The notes under the pieces: model-generated
Database searches by the model: none
Told to the model about the DNA's origin: nothing
The model's input: only the letters and a program-made list of their open reading frames with translations
Shown: positions 46,345 through 55,637 of the stretch, in pieces
How the letters are laid out: each line of letters begins with the position of its first letter
Numbering within the stretch: position 1 is the stretch's first letter
Source of the DNA: Saprospiraceae bacterium
GTDB taxonomy: Bacteria; Bacteroidota; Bacteroidia; Chitinophagales; Saprospiraceae
NCBI GenBank assembly: GCA_020436935.1
Contig: JAGQWX010000008.1
Coordinates: 54,162 to 118,161, forward strand
Reading direction: 5' to 3'
Length of the DNA stretch: 64,000 nucleotides
Made by a program: the position numbers and the translations under genes

Positions 46345-47892
46345 ATGCAAGGACTGCACCTCATAGAAAAAGACGAACCATTTTACTCCAGCTGTATTTG
46401 GAAAATCAACCAGGACTATTACAGCGAATCCGGTATTGAAGCCTGGACCAAGGGCGTAGTACCCCATCACATCACCAGCAATGCCAATGTAGGGAAAATC
46501 TATGCACGCCTGCTGTTCTCCTTTCTCAAAGATCAAAGTATAAATCATGCAGGAGATCCTATCTATTTTTTAGAACTGGGAGCAGGGCATGGAAGACTTG
46601 CTTTTCATATTCTCACTCAACTGGAAGAACTCATTGCAAGCAGCGAAACTCCGTTGCCCTACTATTGTTATGTGCTTACTGACATCGCAGAAAACAACCT
46701 CGAGTTTTTCGCATCGCATCCGCAATTCCAATCTTTCTTTCAATCCGGGAAGCTCGATGTGGCATTTTTTGACGGAAGCAGTTCGACTTCTTTGGCGCTC
46801 AGGTTTGCTAAGAAAGAAATTGCTCCAGGTACCGTGGAACAGTCCATAGTTTGCATAGCCAATTACTTTTTTGATTCTATCCCGATGGACTTGTTCCACA
46901 TCGATAAGCATATAGCGCACCTTTGCAGCTTGTCCACCTACTCGCCAGAGTCAGCCGTAGATGCCAAAATCTTCTTCAAATCAGCCACTTATGAAATTCA
47001 TGATAAGGAAATCACAGATCATTATTATCAGGACCAACAGAAAGATCAAATCTTAAAATTTTATGCGGACAACCTCAACGACGCATATATCCTATTCCCT
47101 TCTGACGCAATCAACTGCATCAATTCAATACGACGCCTCTCGAAAGCTACCACCATGGTATTGATCATGGACAAAGGCTTTCACGAAATTCACGATCTGG
47201 ACAATATGCAGCAGCCCGACATGATTACACATGGCAGCATTTCATTTTGGGTCAACTTCCACGCTTTGGCAGCATATTGCAGTCTGGAGGGCGGACAAAG
47301 TCACCTGTCATCCTCTTCTACCTTCAATGTCGACATGGCAGCGCTGATATTTGAACCCCAAAGCGATCATGGATCCATCCGGCAAACTTTCAAAGATTAT
47401 GTCGATGATTTTGGGCCGGATGATCTCACAGCATTGATGAAACTATCCTATCGCCATTTGCAGGAAATGAGCCTGCCCGATGTGCTCTCTATGGTACGGC
47501 TCATGCAGTATGACTCAACATTTTTTATCAATATGCTTGGGAGAATCAAACAACTCATCCAGCAGGTCACCTTCAACGAAAGGTACCGATTGCTCCAGGC
47601 CATGCACCACGTTTGGAACAACTATTTCCTGCTTGAATCCCAGGTAGATCTGGCTTTTGAGATGGGTGGCATCTGCTACGACCTGGCTTTTTACAAGGAA
47701 TCTGTGGCTTTTTTCAAAAAATCTGAGGCCATTTATGGTGAAAGTCCGGACCTGTATTACAACATGGCCCTGGCGTATTACCAGCTCAGGATGGACGACG
47801 ATTTTGCTTCGACACTTCGCCAGGGGAAAAAGAGGTTTCCTGATTTCGAAGGCTTCAAAAGAATTGAGGCTCTGGATTTAGATGCGATTTAA
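46345..47892 (+). CDS. SAM-dependent methyltransferase (MidA-like) with TPR C-terminus
   Basis: 515 residues. The first part (about 60-300) is a class I methyltransferase with IYFLELGAGHGRLAFHILTQLEEL (motif I) and the following YCYVLTDIAENNLEFF, as in MidA/NDUFAF7-like (PF02636) proteins that methylate proteins. The C-terminal 100 residues (FEMGGICYDLAFYKESVAFFKKSEAIYGESPDLYYNMALAYYQLRMDDDFAS) form two tetratricopeptide repeats, a plausible protein-binding site. The start gives a polar MQGLHLIEKDEPFYSSCIWKINQDYY lead. The target is unknown. Confidence 0.8.
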   Translation: MQGLHLIEKDEPFYSSCIWKINQDYYSESGIEAWTKGVVPHHITSNANVGKIYARLLFSFLKDQSINHAGDPIYFLELGAGHGRLAFHILTQLEELIASSETPLPYYCYVLTDIAENNLEFFASHPQFQSFFQSGKLDVAFFDGSSSTSLALRFAKKEIAPGTVEQSIVCIANYFFDSIPMDLFHIDKHIAHLCSLSTYSPESAVDAKIFFKSATYEIHDKEITDHYYQDQQKDQILKFYADNLNDAYILFPSDAINCINSIRRLSKATTMVLIMDKGFHEIHDLDNMQQPDMITHGSISFWVNFHALAAYCSLEGGQSHLSSSSTFNVDMAALIFEPQSDHGSIRQTFKDYVDDFGPDDLTALMKLSYRHLQEMSLPDVLSMVRLMQYDSTFFINMLGRIKQLIQQVTFNERYRLLQAMHHVWNNYFLLESQVDLAFEMGGICYDLAFYKESVAFFKKSEAIYGESPDLYYNMALAYYQLRMDDDFASTLRQGKKRFPDFEGFKRIEALDLDAI

Positions 47893-47923
47893 CATGTAAA
47901 GTATTGCCAAACAATGCGTACAA

Positions 47924-48376
47924 TTATTTAAACAAGCTCATTCTCAACAAGGGATACGGATTGCCCTGATCATCGAGATTGGTGCGTTCATATGCCTCAA
48001 AGCCAAGTTTCTCATAAAATGAAACGGCCCTCCTGTTCTGCTCATTGACATCCACTTTATTGGCTCCCAGCTCATTGATGGCATAGCCCATGAGTTCTTT
48101 CCCAAGTCCAAAGCCCGTATAAGTGGGTTCGATAAAGAGCATTTCCACCTTATCATCCAGCACACCGATGAAGCCTAGTAGCTGAGCACCCGAAACTGCC
48201 AGAAAAACCTTGAAGTCATAAAAATCGATGCTTTGTACCAATATTTTAATGTGCTGAAAATCAGCTTCCAACAAAAAATCATGCGTAGCTAATACAGAAG
48301 CTTCCCACACCCGCAGTACATCGTTTCGATAATCTTCATTGTAGGGGATGATGCGTACTTTGTCTTCTTTCATCAC
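47924..48376 (-). CDS. GNAT-family N-acetyltransferase
   Basis: 150-residue acetyltransferase of the GNAT fold, with motif A as VEMLFIEPTYTGFGLGKELMGYAI and the motif B segment ALNVDVNEQNRRAVSFYEKLGFEAYER (near 115-135). Similar proteins acylate small amines or peptides. It follows the dehydrogenase-like gene by 9 bases. Substrate unknown. Confidence 0.88.
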   Translation of the reverse strand: MMKEDKVRIIPYNEDYRNDVLRVWEASVLATHDFLLEADFQHIKILVQSIDFYDFKVFLAVSGAQLLGFIGVLDDKVEMLFIEPTYTGFGLGKELMGYAINELGANKVDVNEQNRRAVSFYEKLGFEAYERTNLDDQGNPYPLLRMSLFK

Positions 48377-48385
48377 TTCAATCTA

Positions 48386-49042
48386 TTATCGTGAGGCCAA
48401 TGCCCTTATGTCTTTTATTTCCAGAATTTTCTTTTCATATCCTGAAATGACGCTGTTGATCATAGCCTGGCCAATTTGTGACAAATCAAGACTGAAGGAT
48501 GGTAAAATGACTGGGAAAATCAATGCAAGAATTTTGAACAGCAGCCCTACATTTTTTTGTCCCGGAATAGGTTTGATGATGCCAGGCCGAAAATTATATG
48601 CATCTCTGAAAGGCAGCCGCAGCAATGCATTTTCGGTCTTACCCTTGACTCGTGCCCACATGGATCTCCCACTTTCTGTGCTGTCGGTGTTGGCACCTGA
48701 GACATAAACAAATACCATATTGGGATTCTGTGTGGCCAACACTTTTGCAAAGGCTAGTGTTGTTTCATAGGTAATATGGTGATACTTCTCCTCAGCCATT
48801 CCCACAGAACTGACTCCCGCACAATAAAAGCAGGCATCAAATCCTTTGAGTGCATCAGCTTGATCCCGAGCCTTTGTAAAATCACCCATCAGCAACTGCC
48901 GGAGCTTCGCATGTGTGAGATCATACTGCCTCCTGTTCACCAGCAATACCTCCTTGATTTTTGCATCATTCAGGCATTCCAGCAAGACCCCCTCTCCTAC
49001 CATTCCCGTTGCTCCGGTTATAATCACTTTCAAACCATCCAT
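48386..49042 (-). CDS. NAD(P)-binding short oxidoreductase (NmrA/epimerase-like)
   Basis: Rossmann-fold protein of about 218 residues starting MDGLKVIITGATGMVGEGVLLECLNDA (TGATGMVG nucleotide-binding motif). The start at 49042 is chosen because the longer reading to 49072 adds ten residues that do not fit the fold; the neighbouring Met at 49045 is equally possible. Members include the oxidoreductase HTATIP2/semialdehyde-type proteins. It is joined with the GNAT gene. Substrate unknown. Confidence 0.83.
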   Translation of the reverse strand: MDGLKVIITGATGMVGEGVLLECLNDAKIKEVLLVNRRQYDLTHAKLRQLLMGDFTKARDQADALKGFDACFYCAGVSSVGMAEEKYHHITYETTLAFAKVLATQNPNMVFVYVSGANTDSTESGRSMWARVKGKTENALLRLPFRDAYNFRPGIIKPIPGQKNVGLLFKILALIFPVILPSFSLDLSQIGQAMINSVISGYEKKILEIKDIRALASR

Positions 49043-49208
49043 CATATACATTTTGCTTTTGCAAGTATACAAATCAAGGACTTAAGAAATTAAGAAACAG
49101 GGGTTAAATGAAATAAATAGTGGGCTCTATAAATTCGTTGAGAACTTTTATATTTTAGCTCTCTCAAATCACCTCTTCTGTATTGTCAATCATTCTAAAG
49201 CTGCATCT

Positions 49209-50345
49209 ATGACGCCACCGGCATCCACATTTTCTGATTCCAAACAACACTACATCATATTAGATGCCCTCAGGGGAATTGCTGCTGTGTTGGTACTGAT
49301 TTTTCATGTTTTTGAAACCTTTGCATTGGGTGACCCATTCAAACAGATCGTAAATCATGGTTATCTGGCTGTTGATTTTTTCTTTATGTTGTCCGGCTAT
49401 GTCATTGGCTATGCTTATGACGACAGATGGAATAAGATGAGTCTTGGCGGCTTTTTCAAGAGGAGGTTGATCAGGTTGCATCCCATGATCATTATGGGCA
49501 TGATCACCGGTGCCATTATGTTTTACTTCCAGGCTTCTGATACTGTATTCCCATCCATTGCGGGTACTCCGGTTTGGCAGGTTTTACTCACGATGCTGAT
49601 CGGCTTTACTTTAATACCACTACCACCATCGTTAGATATCAGAGGATGGACAGAAATGCATCCCCTGGACGGCCCTGCCTGGTCTTTGTTCTTCGAATAC
49701 ATAGGCAATATTTTGTATGCCCTTGCACTTAGAAAAATGTCCAATAAGGTGCTTGCTGTGTTTGTCGCTGCATGTGCAATTCTTTTTGCTCATCTTGCAC
49801 TTACCAAAGGAGATGTGATTGGTGGATGGTCATTTACCTTGCCTCAATTGCACATAGGGTTCGCAAGATTGTTGTTTCCTTTTGCAGGTGGTCTGTTGCT
49901 GTCCAGAGTCATGAAACCGTGGAAAATAAAAGGTGCCTTTGCATGGAGCGGCCTCTTGCTGATTACTGTACTCAGTTTGCCCAGATTTGGAACTGCCGAG
50001 ACGGTATGGATCAATGGACTTTATGAAACCATTGTAGTTGTCATCTTTTTCCCTTTGATCGTACAGATTGGTGCTTCATCGATTTCAGGAAATGCACTCA
50101 GTAAATCCATAGCCTCTTTTCTGGGAGAAATTTCTTATCCGTTGTACATCACCCACTATGCTTTCATATACACTTTTACTGCCTGGGTGGCCAACAATGA
50201 GGTATCCCTATCATCTGCTACCCCCATGGCGCTGGTAGTGATATTCGGGTCGATCATTTATGCGTACCTATGTCTTAAGTTTTATGACATTCCGGTAAGG
50301 AAATGGCTCACCAAGAGGTTTTCACCTAAAATTTCAAACTCTTAG
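49209..50345 (+). CDS. Membrane acyltransferase (acyltransferase_3 family), second copy
   Basis: 378 residues with about ten membrane spans. It opens YIILDALRGIAAVLVLIFHVFETFALGDPF, then GYLAVDFFFMLSGYVIGYAYDDRW and RRLIRLHPMIIMG, the motifs of acyltransferase_3 (OafA-like) proteins. The likely active His is in FHVF. It is different in sequence from the copy at 36341-37465. It is a single gene with convergent phosphorylase downstream. Probably acylates a surface sugar or lipid. Confidence 0.87.
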   Translation: MTPPASTFSDSKQHYIILDALRGIAAVLVLIFHVFETFALGDPFKQIVNHGYLAVDFFFMLSGYVIGYAYDDRWNKMSLGGFFKRRLIRLHPMIIMGMITGAIMFYFQASDTVFPSIAGTPVWQVLLTMLIGFTLIPLPPSLDIRGWTEMHPLDGPAWSLFFEYIGNILYALALRKMSNKVLAVFVAACAILFAHLALTKGDVIGGWSFTLPQLHIGFARLLFPFAGGLLLSRVMKPWKIKGAFAWSGLLLITVLSLPRFGTAETVWINGLYETIVVVIFFPLIVQIGASSISGNALSKSIASFLGEISYPLYITHYAFIYTFTAWVANNEVSLSSATPMALVVIFGSIIYAYLCLKFYDIPVRKWLTKRFSPKISNS

Positions 50346-50368
50346 CAAGCCATTTTCAAAATCGCATT

Positions 50369-52027
50369 TTATACCTGATTGTACATCAATTCGTAGTACT
50401 CATGTGCCATACGTTTTGAATCAAATTGAGGAACCACATCAGTCATGCTGTTTTTCATGATGCGTGTCCACTCTGCCTGATTTTCATAATACATAGGTAT
50501 GATTTCTTTTTCCAGCATTTCCATGAGCAGATAATTGTCGTGGTTGTCCTGATCATTGATAGAGGCTGTCACATCTGCCTCTGGAACAATGAATGAGTTT
50601 TCGCCATCTCTGGCAAACTCAGGGATCCAGCCATCATTGATGGAGAGGTTGATGGCTCCATTCATGGCAGCTGTCATGCCACTGGTGCCCGATGCTTCCT
50701 GAGGTCTGCGGGGCGTATTGAGCCAAAGGTCTGCTCCTTTTTTCAATGCAGCAGACAACTCAAGTTCATAGCCTGTGAGCACGCACATGCGGGGAACCTT
50801 GTAGGTCTGACCCACTATGTAATTGAATTGATTGACTCCCGCCATGTCTTCAGGGTAAGGCTTGCCTGCCCAAATGATTTGTACCGGATACTTCGGATTG
50901 CTGATCATCTTTTTAAAACGCTCATAATCCCTTAAAATCAAATCAGGTCGTTTGTACCCAGCAAATCTTCTTGCCCATACTATGGTGAGGACATTTGGAT
51001 CAAAGAGGTCACCCACCTGATTGGCTACAATTTTAAAAAGCCTTTCTTTAAGCAACTTTTTTCTGGTGACCAAAGCAACGTCATCGTTGTTGTCCAAAGC
51101 TGCTTTCAAAGATTTGTCTGTCCAGAATTTTTCATCCTGGGCATTGGTGATGGAGGTGATTTCACAGGTATTGTCGTAGTCTTTCCACATGGTTCTCGAT
51201 ACTTCTCCGTGGAGCTGTGATACGCCATTGCTTTTTCCTGCCATTCTAAGGGCTGCAGGTGTATATTCAAAATCATTATACGGCATTCCTGTTACTTTCC
51301 TGACAGTTTCAAGCGGTATACCGTCGAAAAAGCCCATCTCATTCAGGAGGTGGATAGACATGACCGAGTTGCCCGCTTTCTCAGGAGTATGGGTTGTAAA
51401 AACCAATTCCTTTTTGACCGAATCCAGCTTACCATGGTGCTTTTTGAGTAAATGGAAAGCCACTGGTAATGCATGGGCTTCATTGATGTGAAAAAGTTCG
51501 ACACCACCGATTGCTTCTGTAACTTTGGCACCACCTATTCCGAGAACAATGCTTTGTGCAACGCGGGTGGCGTCATTGGGGTGATACAATCTTTCCATGA
51601 TAGATCTCGACAAGCCGTCATTTTCAGGGATGTCCGTAGTAAGAAAATACATAGGAATGGTTCCAAAAATGGCAGGGTCAAGGTAGAGTGCTTTTACTTT
51701 GACCGCATAACTTTTGATGAACACTTCCACCATGATTCCGGTATCTTTCAGAAACGTGTAATATTTTCTTCGGAATTGCGCGACCATATGACCGTGCATA
51801 TCCTGATCCTGGTCGTAGTATCCATAGCGCCACAACATACCTATACCGATCAAATTTTGTTTCAGCTGGTATGCACTTCTCATGTGTGAGCCAGCCAGGT
51901 AACCCAGCCCGCCGGAGTACAGCTTTAATGCCTGGTCAATGCCAAACTCCATGCACATGTAAGCTACTTTTTTGGAGTACTCAGGTGCAGGTTCGTATGG
52001 CATGGCCAGTGTAGTTTTGTCAATCAT
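50369..52027 (-). CDS. glgP: Alpha-glucan phosphorylase family protein, short form
   Basis: GT35 protein of the TIGR02094-like group, 552 residues against about 700-850 for classic phosphorylases. The start (YMCMEFGIDQALKLYSGGLGYLAGSHMRSA) and HINEAHALPVAFHLLK are those of the family. In the segment that normally reads EASGTSGMK, the product has EASGTSGMT (T452), read directly in the DNA; that Lys is the pyridoxal-phosphate anchor in phosphorylases. It is followed by AMNGAINLSINDGWIPEF. The reaction is presumed to be glucan phosphorolysis, but without Lys this is open. It lies downstream of pckA in the same direction. Confidence 0.85.
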   Translation of the reverse strand: MIDKTTLAMPYEPAPEYSKKVAYMCMEFGIDQALKLYSGGLGYLAGSHMRSAYQLKQNLIGIGMLWRYGYYDQDQDMHGHMVAQFRRKYYTFLKDTGIMVEVFIKSYAVKVKALYLDPAIFGTIPMYFLTTDIPENDGLSRSIMERLYHPNDATRVAQSIVLGIGGAKVTEAIGGVELFHINEAHALPVAFHLLKKHHGKLDSVKKELVFTTHTPEKAGNSVMSIHLLNEMGFFDGIPLETVRKVTGMPYNDFEYTPAALRMAGKSNGVSQLHGEVSRTMWKDYDNTCEITSITNAQDEKFWTDKSLKAALDNNDDVALVTRKKLLKERLFKIVANQVGDLFDPNVLTIVWARRFAGYKRPDLILRDYERFKKMISNPKYPVQIIWAGKPYPEDMAGVNQFNYIVGQTYKVPRMCVLTGYELELSAALKKGADLWLNTPRRPQEASGTSGMTAAMNGAINLSINDGWIPEFARDGENSFIVPEADVTASINDQDNHDNYLLMEMLEKEIIPMYYENQAEWTRIMKNSMTDVVPQFDSKRMAHEYYELMYNQV

Positions 52028-52059
52028 AAGAATATTTTTTCAGTTGAGAAATAAAAAAT

Positions 52060-52119
52060 ATACTCTTCGGAAGACAGCTCAGCTTTTTGTGTGTGGCCAA
52101 TCCTGATTCCGAAGAGTAT
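52060..52119 (-). terminator. Large hairpin between pckA and the phosphorylase gene
   Basis: Perfect 13-bp inverted repeat ATACTCTTCGGAA / TTCCGAAGAGTAT (52060-52072 and 52107-52119) with a 34-nt loop. Reading leftward the stem is followed by ATATTTTTTATTT, so it can be a pckA terminator or a leader structure for the phosphorylase whose ATG is 33 bases past it. Confidence 0.65.
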
Positions 52120-52236
52120 TTCCATCAAACGACTATCCTATTAGAAAGTCGTATGATGGTGTAAATGTGGCTTTAAGATTTGAAATATTGGAATAACAAC
52201 AAAAAAATCAAGTCCGGGATCATCAAAAAATGATGA

Positions 52237-53868
52237 TCATATGCTTTCTTCCAGGTGGTGGTGCTCATCGATCAGTGGTCCACCCTCTATGATTTGATGT
52301 GAAGCCTGACTTGCAAATTTCTCAAAATTCAAATGGAAATAATGCGCCAGACTTATGCATTTGCTGATGTAGGCCCCTTTGTTGGTCCATGTATTCATGG
52401 GGTCCAGCATTTCTGTAGGTACGCCGGGAACTTCTGTTGGCATGAATAGACCAAAAATTGGATGTTGTTCAAACCTGACCCCTTCCAGCTCTCCTTCAAG
52501 AATTGCAGTTATCATCCTTCTGGTGTAACTCAGCTTGATTCTTGAACCAACACCATATGGACCACCTGACCAACCTGTATTGACCAACCATACATTGACA
52601 CCGGCTTCAGTCATTTTTTGACTGAGCATTTCAGCATAGACCGTTGGATGCAATGGCATAAATGGTTCGCCGAAACATGCAGAGAAAGAAGGTACGGGCT
52701 CGTTGACTCCTGTTTCAGTGCCGGCTACTTTTGCGGTATAGCCAGATATGAAGTGGTACGCGGCCTGCCCTGGTGTGAGTTTTGACAAAGGAGGCAGCAC
52801 CCCAAATGCATCACAAGTCAGGAAAAATATATTTTTAGGATTATCCGCCAGCGATGGTCTTACAATATTGTCGATGTGATCAATTGGATAACTTACCCTG
52901 GTATTGAGGGTGATGCTGCTGTCTTCAAAATCAACATCGAGCGTGCCTGGTTTGAAAACTATGTTTTCAAGAATAGCACCCGGGCGGATGGCTCTGTAAA
53001 TATCCGGCTCTTTCTCTTCAGTAAGGTCAATGACTTTAGCATAACAACCTCCTTCAAAGTTAAAAATCACGTTGTCTGCAGTCCATCCGTGTTCGTCATC
53101 ACCGATCAATTTTCTGGCAGGATCAGCGGACAAGGTGGTTTTACCTGTACCCGACAATCCAAAAAATATGGCGGTATCGCCATTCTCTCCAACGTTGGCA
53201 GAGCAGTGCATAGGCAGCACATTTTTTTCAACTGGAAGGATGAGGTTCAAAGCGGAGAAAATTCCCTTTTTCATTTCACCAGTGTAAGCTGATCCACCAA
53301 CGAGTGCAATTTTCCTGGTAAAATTGAGGATGCTGAAGTTGCCTTGCCTGATGCCATATTCTGCAGGCATATCTGCTACATATCCCGGGGCACAAATGAC
53401 GGTCCAGTCGGGTTCAAAGGCATCTGCTTCTTCGCCATCCACAGGAATGAACATGTTGTGGACAAACATATTGGACCATGGAAATTCTGTAATGGTGCGA
53501 ACATTGACTTTGTATCTCGGATCCGCACAAACATAGGCGTCCTTGACATAAATGGTGCTGCCGCTGAGATAGTCAATGATGTTGTCATAAAGTTTGTCGA
53601 AGTTTTCCGGACTGACCGGCTTATTGATTTTTCCCCACCAAACCTTGTCTTTGGTGTAGTCATCCTTTACAATAAACCTGTCCTGAGGAGACCGGCCAGT
53701 GAATTTTCCAGTATTCACCACCAGAGTACCATTGGAAGTTTCTGCGCCCATTCCAAGATCGAGAGTAATCTGCTGTAGCTCAGTAGCATCCAGATTGTGG
53801 AGCACATTCACCTCTTTCAAGCCATAGGCTTCCGGCTTAAATTTTAAATTTTCTAATACGTTTTCCAT
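52237..53868 (-). CDS. pckA: Phosphoenolpyruvate carboxykinase (ATP)
   Basis: Converts oxaloacetate and ATP to phosphoenolpyruvate, CO2 and ADP in gluconeogenesis. The kinase loop GLSGTGKT (237-244) and following TTLSADPARKLIGDDEHGWT are the ATP-type signature; N-terminal TGRSPQDRFIV and MHCSANVG are also conserved. Length 543 is normal. Starts 30 bases after the tandem Usp gene, suggesting co-transcription, and is followed by the 13-bp hairpin. Confidence 0.97.
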   Translation of the reverse strand: MENVLENLKFKPEAYGLKEVNVLHNLDATELQQITLDLGMGAETSNGTLVVNTGKFTGRSPQDRFIVKDDYTKDKVWWGKINKPVSPENFDKLYDNIIDYLSGSTIYVKDAYVCADPRYKVNVRTITEFPWSNMFVHNMFIPVDGEEADAFEPDWTVICAPGYVADMPAEYGIRQGNFSILNFTRKIALVGGSAYTGEMKKGIFSALNLILPVEKNVLPMHCSANVGENGDTAIFFGLSGTGKTTLSADPARKLIGDDEHGWTADNVIFNFEGGCYAKVIDLTEEKEPDIYRAIRPGAILENIVFKPGTLDVDFEDSSITLNTRVSYPIDHIDNIVRPSLADNPKNIFFLTCDAFGVLPPLSKLTPGQAAYHFISGYTAKVAGTETGVNEPVPSFSACFGEPFMPLHPTVYAEMLSQKMTEAGVNVWLVNTGWSGGPYGVGSRIKLSYTRRMITAILEGELEGVRFEQHPIFGLFMPTEVPGVPTEMLDPMNTWTNKGAYISKCISLAHYFHLNFEKFASQASHQIIEGGPLIDEHHHLEESI

Positions 53869-53898
53869 ATCAAATCTCTTTATGAATGATGTAATCTG

Positions 53899-54693
53899 TT
53901 AATCTATTGTAAGCAGTGGTATATCTGTTTTTAAGGTCAGCAATTTGGTGAGCCTGCCTTCAGAAGGTTTGCCTTTTGAAGAGTGGTTTCTGGGCAGTAT
54001 TGCCAACAGGTCCATTTCCTTCTCTTTTGCAAAGTCCAGGATGGCGTTGATCAGGTCATCGCTTTTTTTGAAGGCATGACTTTCATAAAAGCCGCCCAGG
54101 TTGTATTCCAGCAGATCTTCAATTTTATCGTCGTCGATGTCTTTTTCAAATTCTTTTTCATCAGCAAAAATCGTGAGGACCTGGACCTTGGAATCAAACC
54201 TTTGTGCCACTGCCAATAAAACCCCTAATGCGTTTTTATCTTCTATTTCCTGGCGGTCGATGACCAGGATGATCTTTTTCAAATTGAATTCTCCCGCACT
54301 TATAGGTATGACGATCACCGGACAATCGGCAGCGAGGACCAGTTTGGAAGTATTGGAACCATCTTCTCTATCGACCCGACCCTGGTTGTTGGTGCCCATC
54401 ATGATGACATCTGCTCCCAGCCTCTCCTGGCTTGTAAGCACATTTGGGATGAGCTCACCTTTGCAAAATTCGAAGTGAATTTTACCCCTGAAGGCAGGGC
54501 ACGAATCCACTATTTCTTTGACATATGATTGAAGATCAGCTGCATCGTCAACATCATCTTTCTGCACATGGATGATAAAAATGTTTTTATCAAACTCTGA
54601 TTTGCAATAGTTGATGGCATAAACCAATGCTTTTTTTGAAACTTCAGTCCTATCAAAAGGAACCAGGATGTTGTTGATTTTTTTCATAATCAC
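53899..54693 (-). CDS. Tandem universal stress protein (two UspA domains)
   Basis: 264 residues: two Usp domains, residues 5-140 (NNILVPFDRTEVSKKALVYAINYC, and MMGTNNQGRVDREDGSNTSKLVLAADCPVIVIP, the G-2x-G-9x-G-S/T nucleotide loop) and 145-264 (KIILVIDRQEIEDKNALGVLLAVAQRF; LLAILPRNHSSKGKPSEGRLTKLLTLK). It is the probable first gene of a Usp-pckA pair. Such proteins bind ATP or act in stress survival; the exact role is not known. Confidence 0.9.
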   Translation of the reverse strand: MIMKKINNILVPFDRTEVSKKALVYAINYCKSEFDKNIFIIHVQKDDVDDAADLQSYVKEIVDSCPAFRGKIHFEFCKGELIPNVLTSQERLGADVIMMGTNNQGRVDREDGSNTSKLVLAADCPVIVIPISAGEFNLKKIILVIDRQEIEDKNALGVLLAVAQRFDSKVQVLTIFADEKEFEKDIDDDKIEDLLEYNLGGFYESHAFKKSDDLINAILDFAKEKEMDLLAILPRNHSSKGKPSEGRLTKLLTLKTDIPLLTID

Positions 54694-54874
54694 AGTCGAA
54701 TTGTAAGTATTATTGATTGTAGTGTTTACGCAATAAAGTTACCGCTGACTTATATGGCATATGATGATATAAATTAGGTGTTGACATGATTGAAGTCGTG
54801 GTCTTCACACTGTGGTATAATGCTGAAATTACTTGTGAATGCTTCCATATTCTTGTATATGTCCTGAACATTAC
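54694..54874. other. Intergenic region upstream of the Usp-pckA pair
   Basis: Between a leftward stop (54875) and the Usp start (54693), so it should carry the promoter for the Usp-pckA genes. No strong TAnnTTTG box or regulator site was identified. Confidence 0.4.
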
Positions 54875-55561
54875 CTATATTTTGATGTGGTGAAATAAAG
54901 TCACACATACGGTATTGTATACCTGGTTTTGGGTATCAGATACATTCATTTTATCCCTGTACATATATGCCAGCTGTATGGTGAGATCTCTGGATTGAAT
55001 GCCTATACCTCCGCTCCATCGCTCCTGATCCAGAGAAATGGATTTGGTCAGATGAAATAAGACTTCATTTGCGGTAAAGGCATAAATCTTTTGGTGGTAA
55101 ATGTCAAACAAAGGGTATTTGAGTTGTAAAAAATATCTGACTCTTCCTTTGAAAGTTGTCGCAATCTTTTGCTCATCATTGACCAGGTGTTCAGTCCATC
55201 TGGCTTCATAACGCAAACGGTGGAGTACATCAAATTTTCTCCATTTGTATTTGGATGTCATTTGCAAGTACGGCCGAAACTCAACAATATTTTTTTGCGG
55301 ATTTTCTTTACTAAACCACAGTTGTGCATAAGCGGCAGTCAGTTTGAAATTTGAACTTAGAGAATACGATCCGCCGGCCGTTGCCATCAAAAATGCACCT
55401 GGCACTTCAAGCAAATCAGCATTGACTGAGATTTTACTTGAGGCAATTGAGGTTTCAGAGAGGTAGGAAACCCACAATTGATTTTGAGGAGGCAAAACCT
55501 CCTGCGATGTGGCTCTAAAGATTTGAAGCATCAAACACAAGCTCAAAATTCTTGCATCCAT
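54875..55561 (-). CDS. DUF2490 domain protein, exported
   Basis: 228 residues; signal peptide to about residue 18 (ATSQ), then a beta-rich body with NQLWVSYLSETSIASSKISVNADLLEVPG, YLQMTSKYKWRKFDVLHRLRYEARWTEHL and the LYHHIKI end, the features of DUF2490. Members are thought to be outer-membrane barrel-like; function unknown. It is divergent from the following DUF6090-like gene. Confidence 0.78.
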   Translation of the reverse strand: MDARILSLCLMLQIFRATSQEVLPPQNQLWVSYLSETSIASSKISVNADLLEVPGAFLMATAGGSYSLSSNFKLTAAYAQLWFSKENPQKNIVEFRPYLQMTSKYKWRKFDVLHRLRYEARWTEHLVNDEQKIATTFKGRVRYFLQLKYPLFDIYHQKIYAFTANEVLFHLTKSISLDQERWSGGIGIQSRDLTIQLAYMYRDKMNVSDTQNQVYNTVCVTLFHHIKI

Positions 55562-55637
55562 ATCTTCATCTTTAATGACTACAAAATTATGTTCAGCCCT
55601 GTCGATTGCATATTTTTACGGTCACTCCCGGAGATGA

